NCBI GenBank assembly: GCA_050050615.1
Contig: JASFTV010000029.1
Coordinates: 1-17,694, forward strand
Reading direction: 5' to 3'
Length of the DNA stretch: 17,694 nucleotides
Origin: JASFTV01 sp050050615
GTDB taxonomy: Bacteria; Desulfobacterota; DSM-4660; Desulfatiglandales; HGW-15
The notes under the pieces were generated by a model. It had not been told where the DNA came from. It made no database searches and worked only from the letters and a program-made list of their open reading frames with translations. Numbering within the stretch: the stretch's first letter is position 1; the number at the start of each line of letters is the position of its first letter. The position numbers and the translations under genes are program-made. Positions 1-6,589 of the stretch are shown piece after piece.

Positions 1-2
1 AC

Positions 3-887
3 TCGCGCCTCTCCCCCAAGTCCATTATTTACCCCCAATCAGAGCGGATGTTTGAGTGCACCCTGAATGAGGGGGGGGAGGCTGCCCACATCTATGAAGA
101 GTCACCCAAGGACTATGTCCCTCAGGCGGTCGTCGGGGTCAGGCCGTGTGATGCCCATGCCTTTCAAATTGTAAAGCTCAATTTCGATAACCCCGAGTAT
201 AAAGATCCCTGGTGGGTGCAGCGCTTTGAATCAACCGTCCTTGTTGGCCTCGGCTGCAATGAGCCCTGTTCTACGTGCTTTTGCGTCTCCACAGGCGGGG
301 GTCCCTTCAGCGAAAAGGGACTGGATGTGCTTCTCTACCATCTGGGCGATGTTTTTGTGGCCAGGGCGATCACGGAAAAAGGAGAAGCCTTCCTGGATAA
401 GGCGCAGGGGGGAACCGTGACCGAAGAGGGCGCTCTCAAGGAGGCTGAAAGCATTGCTTCAAAGGCTGTAGACAAGATTTCAAGTACGGTTCCCACTGAT
501 CAACTAAAGGACAAGGTGGTGAACGAGCTGTTCGATGCCCCTTTCTGGGAGGAGGTGGCCTTTGCGTGCCTCAACTGCGGGATCTGTACCTATCTCTGTC
601 CTACCTGCTGGTGTTTTGACATCCAAGATGAAGTGCTCGGCAAGCAGAGCGACCGCATCAGGAATTGGGACTCCTGCATGTTCTCTCTGTTCACACTTCA
701 CGGCTCCGGTCATAACCCGAGGGATCAGAAGTTTCAGCGTGTACGCCAGAGGTTCATGCACAAACTGAAATATTATGTGGATAAGTACCAGAATGGTGTT
801 CAGTGCTCGGGCTGCGGCCGCTGTGTGCGCGACTGCCCGGTGAACATAGACATCAGGCAGGTTGCCGAGCTAATGAACAATTACTGA
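3..887 (+). CDS. 4Fe-4S dicluster electron-transfer protein, hydrogenase-beta/AsrA-like (5' end cut by window)
   Basis: The frame is open from the left edge, and the residues before the first ATG (nt 48) still read like this family (SPKSIIYPQSE), so the gene starts outside the window; perhaps 50-60 N-terminal residues are missing. Counting from that Met, the family signature VRPCD is at about 31-35, a cysteine cluster GCNEPCSTCFC at 69-79, and two C-terminal [4Fe-4S] motifs at C174/C177/C180/C184 and C253/C256/C259/C263. This architecture is shared by beta subunits of soluble NiFe hydrogenases, anaerobic sulfite reductase subunit A and the flavin-oxidoreductase (Flx) modules that partner Hdr. 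The next genes are a gamma/AsrB-like flavoprotein, HdrC and HdrB, so I infer it relays electrons between NAD(P)H/flavin and an Hdr-like enzyme in the cytoplasm. The catalytic partner (HdrA, MvhD or a hydrogenase) would lie upstream. The family is clear; the exact complex is not. Confidence 0.88.
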   Translation, partial: SRLSPKSIIYPQSERMFECTLNEGGEAAHIYEESPKDYVPQAVVGVRPCDAHAFQIVKLNFDNPEYKDPWWVQRFESTVLVGLGCNEPCSTCFCVSTGGGPFSEKGLDVLLYHLGDVFVARAITEKGEAFLDKAQGGTVTEEGALKEAESIASKAVDKISSTVPTDQLKDKVVNELFDAPFWEEVAFACLNCGICTYLCPTCWCFDIQDEVLGKQSDRIRNWDSCMFSLFTLHGSGHNPRDQKFQRVRQRFMHKLKYYVDKYQNGVQCSGCGRCVRDCPVNIDIRQVAELMNNY

Positions 888-949
888 TCGGTGTTCCATA
901 AAAACTTGGGAGGTGTGTCCTTCGTTCATTGCCAAATTCAGAGATTTCT

Positions 950-1063
950 GGAGTCGTGGAGTACGGGAGTGCTGGAGTAATGGTGGAGAGGTGAAATTCG
1001 ATTTTGAGATTCCCTCTTTGACCCTTCCATTACTCCAATACTCCGCCACTCCATTGCTCCATG
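950..1063. repeat. Imperfect inverted repeat with 8-bp periodic arms, copy 1
   Basis: The left arm (950-981) is four consecutive octamers, each beginning GGAG: GGAGTCGT, GGAGTACG, GGAGTGCT, GGAGTAAT. The right arm (1027-1058) is four octamers of the complementary kind: CCATTACT, CCAATACT, CCGCCACT, CCATTGCT. The innermost units pair perfectly and outer units pair at 5-6 of 8 positions, so the whole could form a long imperfect hairpin around a 45-nt loop. It fills most of the 231-nt gap between two genes of one cluster. It has no T-tract, so it is not an obvious intrinsic terminator. A related copy lies after the next gene (1971-2085). Confidence 0.75.
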
Positions 1064-1118
1064 AAAGCTTCGAGGAAGTCTCTTCAAGCACCTTGGATTT
1101 ATAGGAGTCAATAGATAG

Positions 1119-1967
1119 ATGTTACGCGAGAATCCCTATCTGCCCTATCCGGTTCGTATAGATGATATTATGACAGAGACAGAAGACCAGAGCCTCAAGA
1201 CCTTCAAGCTGGTCTTCATGAATTCTGAAGATGAAAAAAAGTTTGCCTATATCCCCGGCCAGTTTGCAGAGCTTTCTGTGGCTGGCAAAGGAGAGGTGCC
1301 CATTGGCATCGCTTCATCTCCGACGGAAAAGGGGTTTGTTTCTTTCACGGTGAATGAGGTGGGTCTGGTCACCAACCATCTTCATAGGATGAAAGAGGGG
1401 GATATCATGGGCATCCGGGGGCCTCTAGGCAATGGGTACCCCTGGGATGAGATGGAAGGAAAGAATGTGATCATCATCGGCGGTGGGTTTGCCTTTACCA
1501 CGCTGAGATCGAGCATTGTGTATATGATTCATCCTGACAATCGCCCAAAGTTCAAGGAGATTACCGTTGTGTATGGCGCCCGGACGCCTGGGATGCTGCT
1601 TTACAAGGATGAGCTCGCTGCGTGGGAGAAGCGGGACGACATGAATACGTACATCACGGTGGATGCCACGGATGATCCCGACTGGAAATACAACATCGGG
1701 TTTGTGCCCACGATTACGCAACAGAAGATCACCAGCGCAGATGAAGCGATTGCCATCGTTTGTGGGCCCCCCATCATGATCCGGTTCACGCAGCCGATCC
1801 TGGAAGAGCTGGGGTTTCCGCCGGAAAGGATTATCCTTTCCCTGGAAATGCGGATGAAATGCGGTATCGGGATGTGCGGGCGTTGTAACATCGGCGATAG
1901 ATACGTGTGCAAGGATGGTCCAGTCTTCCCCTTGACCCAACTTAATGCGCTGCCGCCGGAATATTAG
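1119..1967 (+). CDS. FAD/NAD(P)-binding oxidoreductase with [2Fe-2S] tail, hydrogenase-gamma/AsrB/FlxA-like
   Basis: The 282-residue protein has the ferredoxin-reductase layout of soluble hydrogenase gamma subunits, AsrB and PyrK. It begins with a flavin-binding barrel (about 10-105) carrying PGQF at 46-50 and the PIGIASSP segment at 61-68. A Rossmann NAD(P) domain follows, with IIIGGGFAFTTLR at about 118-130 and CGPP at 215-218. It ends in a [2Fe-2S] motif C248-x4-C253-x2-C256-x7-C264. Its expected job is to exchange hydride electrons with NAD(P)H and pass single electrons to the dicluster protein encoded just upstream. The ATG at 1119 has AGGAG about 11 nt before it (1103-1107). Long gaps on both sides (231 and 190 nt) hold related inverted repeats, so it may not be tightly coupled in translation to its neighbours. 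Family assignment is firm; whether the donor is NADH or NADPH cannot be read from the sequence. Confidence 0.9.
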   Translation: MLRENPYLPYPVRIDDIMTETEDQSLKTFKLVFMNSEDEKKFAYIPGQFAELSVAGKGEVPIGIASSPTEKGFVSFTVNEVGLVTNHLHRMKEGDIMGIRGPLGNGYPWDEMEGKNVIIIGGGFAFTTLRSSIVYMIHPDNRPKFKEITVVYGARTPGMLLYKDELAAWEKRDDMNTYITVDATDDPDWKYNIGFVPTITQQKITSADEAIAIVCGPPIMIRFTQPILEELGFPPERIILSLEMRMKCGIGMCGRCNIGDRYVCKDGPVFPLTQLNALPPEY

Positions 1968-1970
1968 AGC

Positions 1971-2085
1971 ATGGAGTAATGAAGTACCGGAAGACTGGAA
2001 GATTGGGTACCAAAAATCAGACAGGGTGTTGTGAAAGCTTACTTCACCATTCCAATATTCCAACATTCCGTGAGTCCATTCATCG
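1971..2085. repeat. Imperfect inverted repeat with 8-bp periodic arms, copy 2
   Basis: This element starts three bases after the flavoprotein stop codon. The left arm (1971-2010) reads as octamers ATGGAGTA, ATGAAGTA, CCGGAAGA, CTGGAAGA, TTGGGTAC. The right arm (2046-2085) reads ACCATTCC, AATATTCC, AACATTCC, GTGAGTCC, ATTCATCG. Both arms keep the 8-bp spacing of the GGA/TCC core seen in copy 1, and GGAGTAAT occurs in both copies. The arms are roughly reverse complements around a 35-nt centre. The same design with diverged units suggests a dispersed repeat family, not two chance hairpins. Confidence 0.7.
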
Positions 2086-2157
2086 GAAAAGAGAACACAG
2101 AGAAGCAAATCTCCGCAAGCATAATGCATAACAGAAATTCAACAGCAGAGGGTTTCC

Positions 2158-2631
2158 ATGGCTGACATTGACCTGACGAAAGCGGATCCGAATTTCAGGA
2201 AAGAACTGGCCGAACAACCTGGTGGCGAGCGGATCGCAGCGTGCTTCACGTGCCGAACCTGTACGGCGAGCTGCCCCATAAGCATGGTGAACAACAAGTT
2301 TAATCCCTTCAGGATTATCCGCTTGGCCCTTTACGGCCTCAAGAAGGCGGTCCTGGAAAGCGACTTTATTTGGCTCTGCTCGAGCTGCTACGCCTGTCAG
2401 GAAAGATGCCCGCAGGGCGTGAGCATTACGGAATTCATGACCCTGCTGAAAAACATGGCCATCAAGGAGGGGCATGCGCCGGCAGGCATCAGGGCCCAGC
2501 GCGATCTCATAAAAGGCCAGGGCCGCATATATTCTATAGATGATTTCGACAACAAAAAGCGGAACAAGGTCAATCTCCCATCTCTACCGACCGCATGTGA
2601 GGTCATAAAAGAACTGTTTCCCGAAGAATGA
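2158..2631 (+). CDS. hdrC: Heterodisulfide reductase subunit C-like ferredoxin protein (HdrC)
   Basis: The 157-residue protein contains two classical [4Fe-4S] motifs: C29-x2-C32-x2-C35-x3-C39 followed by Pro, and C74-x2-C77-x2-C80-x3-C84 followed by Pro. Between them is a helical stretch (about 48-70) containing FNPFRIIRLALYG, typical of HdrC. HdrC passes electrons between the flavin subunit HdrA and the catalytic HdrB. The hdrB gene follows after 11 nt, matching the usual hdrC-hdrB order. The ATG at 2158 has GCAGAGGG just before it. No HdrA is visible; it is either upstream of the window or replaced by the flavoprotein at 1119-1967. In non-methanogens such Hdr-like pairs act on a disulfide or another unknown two-electron carrier rather than CoM-S-S-CoB, so the substrate here is open. 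Confidence 0.92.
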   Translation: MADIDLTKADPNFRKELAEQPGGERIAACFTCRTCTASCPISMVNNKFNPFRIIRLALYGLKKAVLESDFIWLCSSCYACQERCPQGVSITEFMTLLKNMAIKEGHAPAGIRAQRDLIKGQGRIYSIDDFDNKKRNKVNLPSLPTACEVIKELFPEE

Positions 2632-2642
2632 GGTAAATCGTT

Positions 2643-3527
2643 ATGAGATATGCCCTGTTTTTGGGGTGCACCATACCGGCACGATCCAGAAACTATGAGC
2701 TTTCGGCCAGAAGAGTGGCCAATGAACTGGGTATAGAGCTGGTTGACATAGAGAGCTTTATGTGCTGCGGATTTCCCATCAAGGCTTCCGATATGAAGTC
2801 AGCCATGCTCCTTGGCGCCTACAATCTGGCGGTGGCTGAGGAAAGCCATCTGGATCTCTGCGCCCTTTGCAGTTCATGTACGTCCGCCCTGAGTGAGGTG
2901 GCCCACCACCTGGCCGAAGATGAGAAAATGAAAGCAGAGATCAACAAAGAGCTTGCCAGGGTGAAACTCAAATACGAAAATGGGGTGAAGGTGAGACACT
3001 TTGCTCGAATCCTCTATGAAGAAGTCGGGCTGGAAGAACTGAAGAAGCATTTCACAAAAAGCCTGGAAGGCTTGCGGGTGGCGAGCCACTACGGATGCCA
3101 CTATATCAAACCTTCGGAGGTCTACGAAAGCTTTGATCAGGTGGAAGACCCGCACACCCTCGATGAGATGATTACTCTCACGGGCGCGACGGTTGTGGAT
3201 TATGCCAACAAGATGAGATGCTGCGGCGGCCCTGTTCTACCGGTGGATGAGAAGACCGCCATGGCCGTGGCCAAGGAAAAGCTGGATGACATCGTTGAGG
3301 CAGGCGCCAATGCCATAAACCTTGTCTGTCCTTTCTGCTCCGTCATGTATGACAGCAACCAGAAAGGAATAGAGGCGGCATTTGATACGACCTACGGCGT
3401 GTCGGTGCTCTATTTGCCGCAGATCTTAGGGGTCGCCATGGGTTTTGACCGAAAGGAACTGGGACTGAACATGAACGTGGTAAAAACGAAAGAACTTCTT
3501 TCGAAATATTATGATGATACGGCGTAG
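2643..3527 (+). CDS. hdrB: Heterodisulfide reductase subunit B-like catalytic protein (HdrB)
   Basis: The 294-residue protein carries two complete copies of the CCG-domain signature that binds the non-cubane [4Fe-4S] clusters of HdrB. The first is C9, C41-C42, C76-x2-C79 (31 and 33 residues between elements). The second is C152, C193-C194, C229-x2-C232 (40 and 34 residues between). The N-terminus RYALFLGCTIPAR is characteristic. HdrB is the site of disulfide cleavage in the HdrABC complex, so this subunit is likely catalytically competent. It lies 11 nt after hdrC with a GAGG Shine-Dalgarno sequence overlapping the hdrC end, and is almost certainly co-transcribed and co-assembled with it. All expected ligands are present and I see no truncation. 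The natural substrate in this organism cannot be deduced from the sequence. Confidence 0.93.
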   Translation: MRYALFLGCTIPARSRNYELSARRVANELGIELVDIESFMCCGFPIKASDMKSAMLLGAYNLAVAEESHLDLCALCSSCTSALSEVAHHLAEDEKMKAEINKELARVKLKYENGVKVRHFARILYEEVGLEELKKHFTKSLEGLRVASHYGCHYIKPSEVYESFDQVEDPHTLDEMITLTGATVVDYANKMRCCGGPVLPVDEKTAMAVAKEKLDDIVEAGANAINLVCPFCSVMYDSNQKGIEAAFDTTYGVSVLYLPQILGVAMGFDRKELGLNMNVVKTKELLSKYYDDTA

Positions 3528-3635
3528 CTGACTCCCTCCGTTCAGATCTATCCTGCACTCACCGATCAAGCAAAAGCCTAGAGGGATACTTCCCAAATAT
3601 TGTGTGCATCATAGGCAAAGCTGATATTCAAGTTA

Positions 3636-3648
3636 TGACCCCGGGTCA
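3636..3648. promoter_or_regulatory. Perfect 6-1-6 palindrome TGACCC-C-GGGTCA, possible operator
   Basis: A perfect inverted repeat of 6-bp arms around one base lies about 70 nt upstream of the AsnA-like gene, in the 190-nt gap after hdrB. The position suits a transcription-factor site, but no convincing -35/-10 pair was identified beside it. The rest of 3528-3717 shows no gene. Confidence 0.3.
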
Positions 3649-3717
3649 CCTGTGCAATCAACAAAGAGGTTCAGGATGCTGAAAACTAGGACCAGAACAC
3701 ATTGAGGAGATATCACC

Positions 3718-4476
3718 ATGCAAGACAAAACGGTAGATTTGGCCGGGCCTGGCATTGGGAGTTATGATGAGATAGCGAGAATCCTACCCATGGATTACAA
3801 CTCACTGCTCAACCCCAAGGAAACACAGAAGGCCGTCTTTGAACTGAAAAGGTACATAGAGGAGAATCTATGCAAGGAACTCAATCTCATGATGGTTACG
3901 GTTCCACTGATCGTGGATGTAGAAAGCGGTGTGAACGACTATCTGGATCGTGACGGTTCACGTACCCCTATCGGGTTCCATATATCAAACGACAATGGCA
4001 AGAACCCGTTCCCTGCTGAGGTTGTACAGGCTGCAACCAAGTGGAAGCGTATGGCGTTGAAGCAATTCGGGATGGGCTTGGGCGAGGGCCTTATGACGGA
4101 TATGCGCGCTGTACGCAAGGATTACTTTCTTGACCATGATCACAGCGCCTATGTAGATCAGTGGGACTGGGAGTTGGCGATATCGGAAGAGCAACGAAAC
4201 CTGGAATTCTTGACGGAAGTCGTAAGGAAAATTTGGAAGGTTATCAAGGGTGCCGAGACTTATATACAAGAAATCTTCCCTCAACTGAAGACGGACAAGT
4301 ATCCCAACCTGCCGGAGGAGCTTACCTTCTTGCATGCTGAAGACATACTTAAGAGGTATCGTCATTTACCTCGTAAGCAGCGCGAAACGGCAATCGTGCA
4401 GGAGTACCCCGCAATCTTCATCTATGGGATCGGCTGGACTGAAAAAAGGCCTGCTCTTGACGCATGCGCCTTCTAG
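3718..4476 (+). CDS. asnA: Aspartate-ammonia ligase (AsnA)-like protein, C-terminally truncated
   Basis: This is recognisable as AsnA, which makes asparagine from aspartate, ammonia and ATP on a class II aminoacyl-tRNA-synthetase-like fold. The hallmark segments are present in order: ESGVNDYLD at 69-77, KWKR at 108-111, GLGEGLMTDMRAVR at about 120-133, YVDQWDWE at 145-152, and PAIFIYGIG at 231-239. Known AsnA proteins are about 330 residues. This one has an N-terminal extension of about 20 residues and stops at 252, right where the conserved HD-x-RA-x-DYDDW block should come; only LDACAF remains. The last quarter, including the ATP-binding GGGIGQSR motif, is absent, and I could not find it in any frame downstream. 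GAGGAG at 3703-3708 supports the start at 3718. It is either a decaying gene or a repurposed N-terminal fragment; as it stands I do not expect ligase activity. Confidence 0.8.
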   Translation: MQDKTVDLAGPGIGSYDEIARILPMDYNSLLNPKETQKAVFELKRYIEENLCKELNLMMVTVPLIVDVESGVNDYLDRDGSRTPIGFHISNDNGKNPFPAEVVQAATKWKRMALKQFGMGLGEGLMTDMRAVRKDYFLDHDHSAYVDQWDWELAISEEQRNLEFLTEVVRKIWKVIKGAETYIQEIFPQLKTDKYPNLPEELTFLHAEDILKRYRHLPRKQRETAIVQEYPAIFIYGIGWTEKRPALDACAF

Positions 4477-4543
4477 GCAAGAGGCAAACAAGATCTGACC
4501 TTTCCCCTATCACCTTCCTGTCCATCGCTTGGATCTAAGGTTC

Positions 4544-4572
4544 TTTACTGAACGGATCATATCTGATAAAAT
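4544..4572 (+). promoter_or_regulatory. Candidate sigma-70 promoter
   Basis: TTTACT (4544-4549) and TAAAAT (4567-4572) are separated by 17 bp and match 4 of 6 and 5 of 6 consensus positions. It points to the lipoprotein gene at 4894, which would give a leader of about 310 nt carrying the composite repeat. This rests on motif match only. Confidence 0.3.
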
Positions 4573-4669
4573 TTCGGGTACTTGAAGGGCAGGTTGAAGC
4601 CAGGACACAAGTTGGAACAGAGCTCGGCGGCTGAGCGACTAATAGGAGCGCATTGAAGGTTGTTACGCT

Positions 4670-4799
4670 GTCATTGCGAGCCCTTCGACACGCTCAGAGC
4701 CTGCCCCGAGTCTGTCGAGGGGATAAACTCCGCGAAGCAATCTCAGATTACAGGGGATTGCTTGGTTCCCCGCATCAAGTGCGGGGTCCTCGCAATGAC
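4670..4799. repeat. Composite palindromic intergenic repeat bounded by GTCATTGCGAG / CTCGCAATGAC
   Basis: The ends (4670-4680 and 4789-4799) are perfect 11-bp inverted copies. Inside are nested inverted segments: CCCTTCGACA with TGTCGAGGGG in the left half, GCAATC with GATTGC across the middle, and a perfect CCCCGCA-5-TGCGGGG hairpin at 4768-4786. The look is that of a miniature, non-coding dispersed element with smaller repeats nested within it. The gap 4477-4893 otherwise holds only a candidate promoter; reading frames running through the repeat are not credible genes. Confidence 0.75.
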
Positions 4800-4893
4800 G
4801 CAATTGTTATTGCGTTCTCATTAGATGCCATCCCCTTGTCAGCGGGATTTCCTGCCCGAGCGAGAAGCTATGACTCAGGAGGGGACTTCAAAA

Positions 4894-5127
4894 ATGAAAC
4901 AATGGAACTGGCGTCGCTTCTTCACGGCACTGCTGATCGCATCGGCAGCTCTTTGCATGAACGCCGGGTGCGATGGCGGCGAAAAGGTGCTGGATGAGGT
5001 CACGGGGAACAGGGCTGTCAAGCAATACCACAGATCCAAAAAGGACCTAGAAAAGATTGCTGATCAACAGACGGAAAAGTATGGAAGCATCCCCGGTGAT
5101 GACAAAGAAGACAGTGAAAAAGAATGA
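4894..5127 (+). CDS. Small putative lipoprotein
   Basis: The 77-residue protein starts at the ATG at 4894, supported by AGGAGGGG at 4877-4884. An upstream in-frame ATG at 4825 lies close to the repeat and would hide the signal sequence. Residues 1-25 look like a signal peptide: a basic start (KQWNWRR), then a hydrophobic FFTALLIASAALCM, then NAGC-DGG. The Cys would be the lipidation site, though Asn at -3 is not ideal for a lipobox, and Asp at +2 would favour retention in the inner membrane in enterobacterial rules. The mature part is short, charged and rich in Lys, Asp and Glu, with no recognised domain. I do not know its function. It lies 111 nt upstream of the FHA-GAF gene and may share its transcript. 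Confidence 0.6.
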   Translation: MKQWNWRRFFTALLIASAALCMNAGCDGGEKVLDEVTGNRAVKQYHRSKKDLEKIADQQTEKYGSIPGDDKEDSEKE

Positions 5128-5238
5128 TAGCGATGGATTTGGATTGATCCAGAATGGCCCTTGACTGAAGCACTATCGGTGCAAGGGGCAGAACGCGGTC
5201 TGAAACTCCATCTGGTTTTCGGAAAAAGGGGGTTAGCC

Positions 5239-6159
5239 ATGACTCAGCTCTACGTTCTAAGCGGCCCAGAAAGAGGCCGGTTTTTTAAGCTAAGGGAGGG
5301 TGAAAACTTTGTCGGCCGGTCTCTGGACAACGACATACGAATCGAGGATAGAACTGTCTCTCGCAAGCATGTGAAAATCGTTATGAGAAAAGATAGATGC
5401 TTCATTACCGACTTGAAGAGTCGAAATGGCACCTTTTTTCGTGGCGATTACATAGAGCCGGGTCTCGGAGTCGAATTAGAAGAAGGGGTTCCCATAGCTA
5501 TTGGGATGACGGTGATCTGTCTGGGCGAAGCATGTAACGAGCAAGTCATGGGGTTTCAGGATACAGTGGAGATTAGCAGGGAGGCCATTGAAAGAAGCGC
5601 AACCTTTGTAGAGCGTAGGAGTGAAACAAATCAAAAGAAATCCGAATTTCTGGCCAAGGTCTCCAGCATTTTGGTTGCAGGGCTACCAACAAATGAGACT
5701 CTTGAGAAGATACTGGATCATGTTTTCGACCTTCTGAACAGAATTGACCGAGGCACTTTCATTTTGGTTGATCCTGAAACAAGAGAAATCGAGAAAACAA
5801 TATCTAAGTCAAGTATGCCTGACGATGAGAGCTCTGTGGCCTACTCCCGGCGAGTTGTCAAGCGAGTTATAGAGGACAGGAAACCGCTGGCTATATCGGA
5901 TGTTCAGACTGAAGAGGATCGGCTCTTCGACACTCTGAGAGTACTGAAAATCGAGTGCGCCATGTGTGTCCCAATGATTTTCGGCTCACGGATCTTTGGG
6001 GTTCTTTATGTTGACTCCCTGAAAAGACCCTATGGATTTCGGGAAGAGGACCTTGCCCTCCTTATGGAGCTGGGTCAGCAGATTGGCCTCCTCCTGGAGA
6101 AATCCCGTTTTGCTTCCGAAATGTCAAAAATAGCCGATGTCTTAACGCTAAAGAAGTAG
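5239..6159 (+). CDS. FHA-GAF domain signalling protein
   Basis: The 306-residue protein has an N-terminal forkhead-associated domain (about 1-95) with all landmarks: GR at 26-27, SRKH at 41-44, and DLKSRNGTF at 58-66, predicting phosphothreonine-peptide binding. A linker (100-135) leads to a GAF domain (about 137-292) ending in a helix that may dimerise. There is no cyclase, kinase, GGDEF or sigma-54-activator domain, so the output must be a partner protein. FHA-GAF pairs often form the sensory half of cyclase or sigma-54 regulators; here that half stands alone. I chose the ATG at 5239, preceded by a purine-rich GGAAAAAGGGGG, over an in-frame TTG at 5161, because the FHA fold begins at MTQLYVLSG. 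No kinase is encoded nearby, so its phospho-partner is unknown. Confidence 0.88.
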   Translation: MTQLYVLSGPERGRFFKLREGENFVGRSLDNDIRIEDRTVSRKHVKIVMRKDRCFITDLKSRNGTFFRGDYIEPGLGVELEEGVPIAIGMTVICLGEACNEQVMGFQDTVEISREAIERSATFVERRSETNQKKSEFLAKVSSILVAGLPTNETLEKILDHVFDLLNRIDRGTFILVDPETREIEKTISKSSMPDDESSVAYSRRVVKRVIEDRKPLAISDVQTEEDRLFDTLRVLKIECAMCVPMIFGSRIFGVLYVDSLKRPYGFREEDLALLMELGQQIGLLLEKSRFASEMSKIADVLTLKK

Positions 6160-6466
6160 TCAAATATTAATTTATAAAAGGTGTGGATAGGGACTGCGGT
6201 TGAAAATCCGTCTTTATCCGTGTCGATCAGCGTCCAACAAAAAGGGTTGGGATCATTCAAAAGTGCTTACGTGGCGAAAGGACCATCCGTGTCCACCGCC
6301 ATGCGGAGCGAGGCCATGACCGTTTTCGAAAGGGGATATCGAACAAAAAGATTCCACGATATTTTGCAGGGGCAAAAAATTCAAAGTCCAGGTGGCTGCC
6401 TTTGAAATTCTCTCGACCCTCGTGATCTAGGTATTGACTCCGCAGGCGCATTAGGGAGATAATTAT

Positions 6467-6589
6467 ATGTCTCGTTCCCGATGGCGAAAAAGGTCAAGAA
6501 CACAGATTCAAAGTCACAGCGGATTGATTCTTCATGGGAGATCTCAGATGCAGGAGGATATAATATGTTCCGTGCAAAGGATGTCATGA
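6467..6589 (+). CDS. Possible 40-residue Arg-rich leader ORF overlapping the CBS gene
   Basis: An ATG at 6467 follows AGGGAG (6453-6458) with suitable spacing and opens a 40-codon frame. The peptide begins MSRSRWRKRSRTQ and ends with TGA at 6587-6589, inside the start region of the CBS-protein gene. It is in another frame from that gene. It could act as a translated leader coupling ribosomes to the 6565 start, or be chance. No homologue is recognised. The preceding gap 6160-6466 shows no gene or clear regulatory site. Confidence 0.2.
   Translation: MSRSRWRKRSRTQIQSHSGLILHGRSQMQEDIICSVQRMS

Noticed and set aside
950..1058. CRISPR-like array
   Set aside because: The units are only 8 bp, diverged, contiguous and inverted in two arms; there are no spacers of uniform length and no cas genes.
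1425..2129. Long reading frame on the - strand (234 codons)
   Set aside because: It lies opposite the intact FAD/NAD(P)-binding gene and one of the 8-bp-unit repeats; its translation has no recognisable domain and is a shadow of the coding strand.
4653..4997. 114-codon + strand frame starting beside the composite repeat
   Set aside because: It runs through the repeat and then overlaps the lipoprotein gene in another frame. The product looks like translated repeat, and the overlapping frame has a better ribosome-binding site and a signal peptide.
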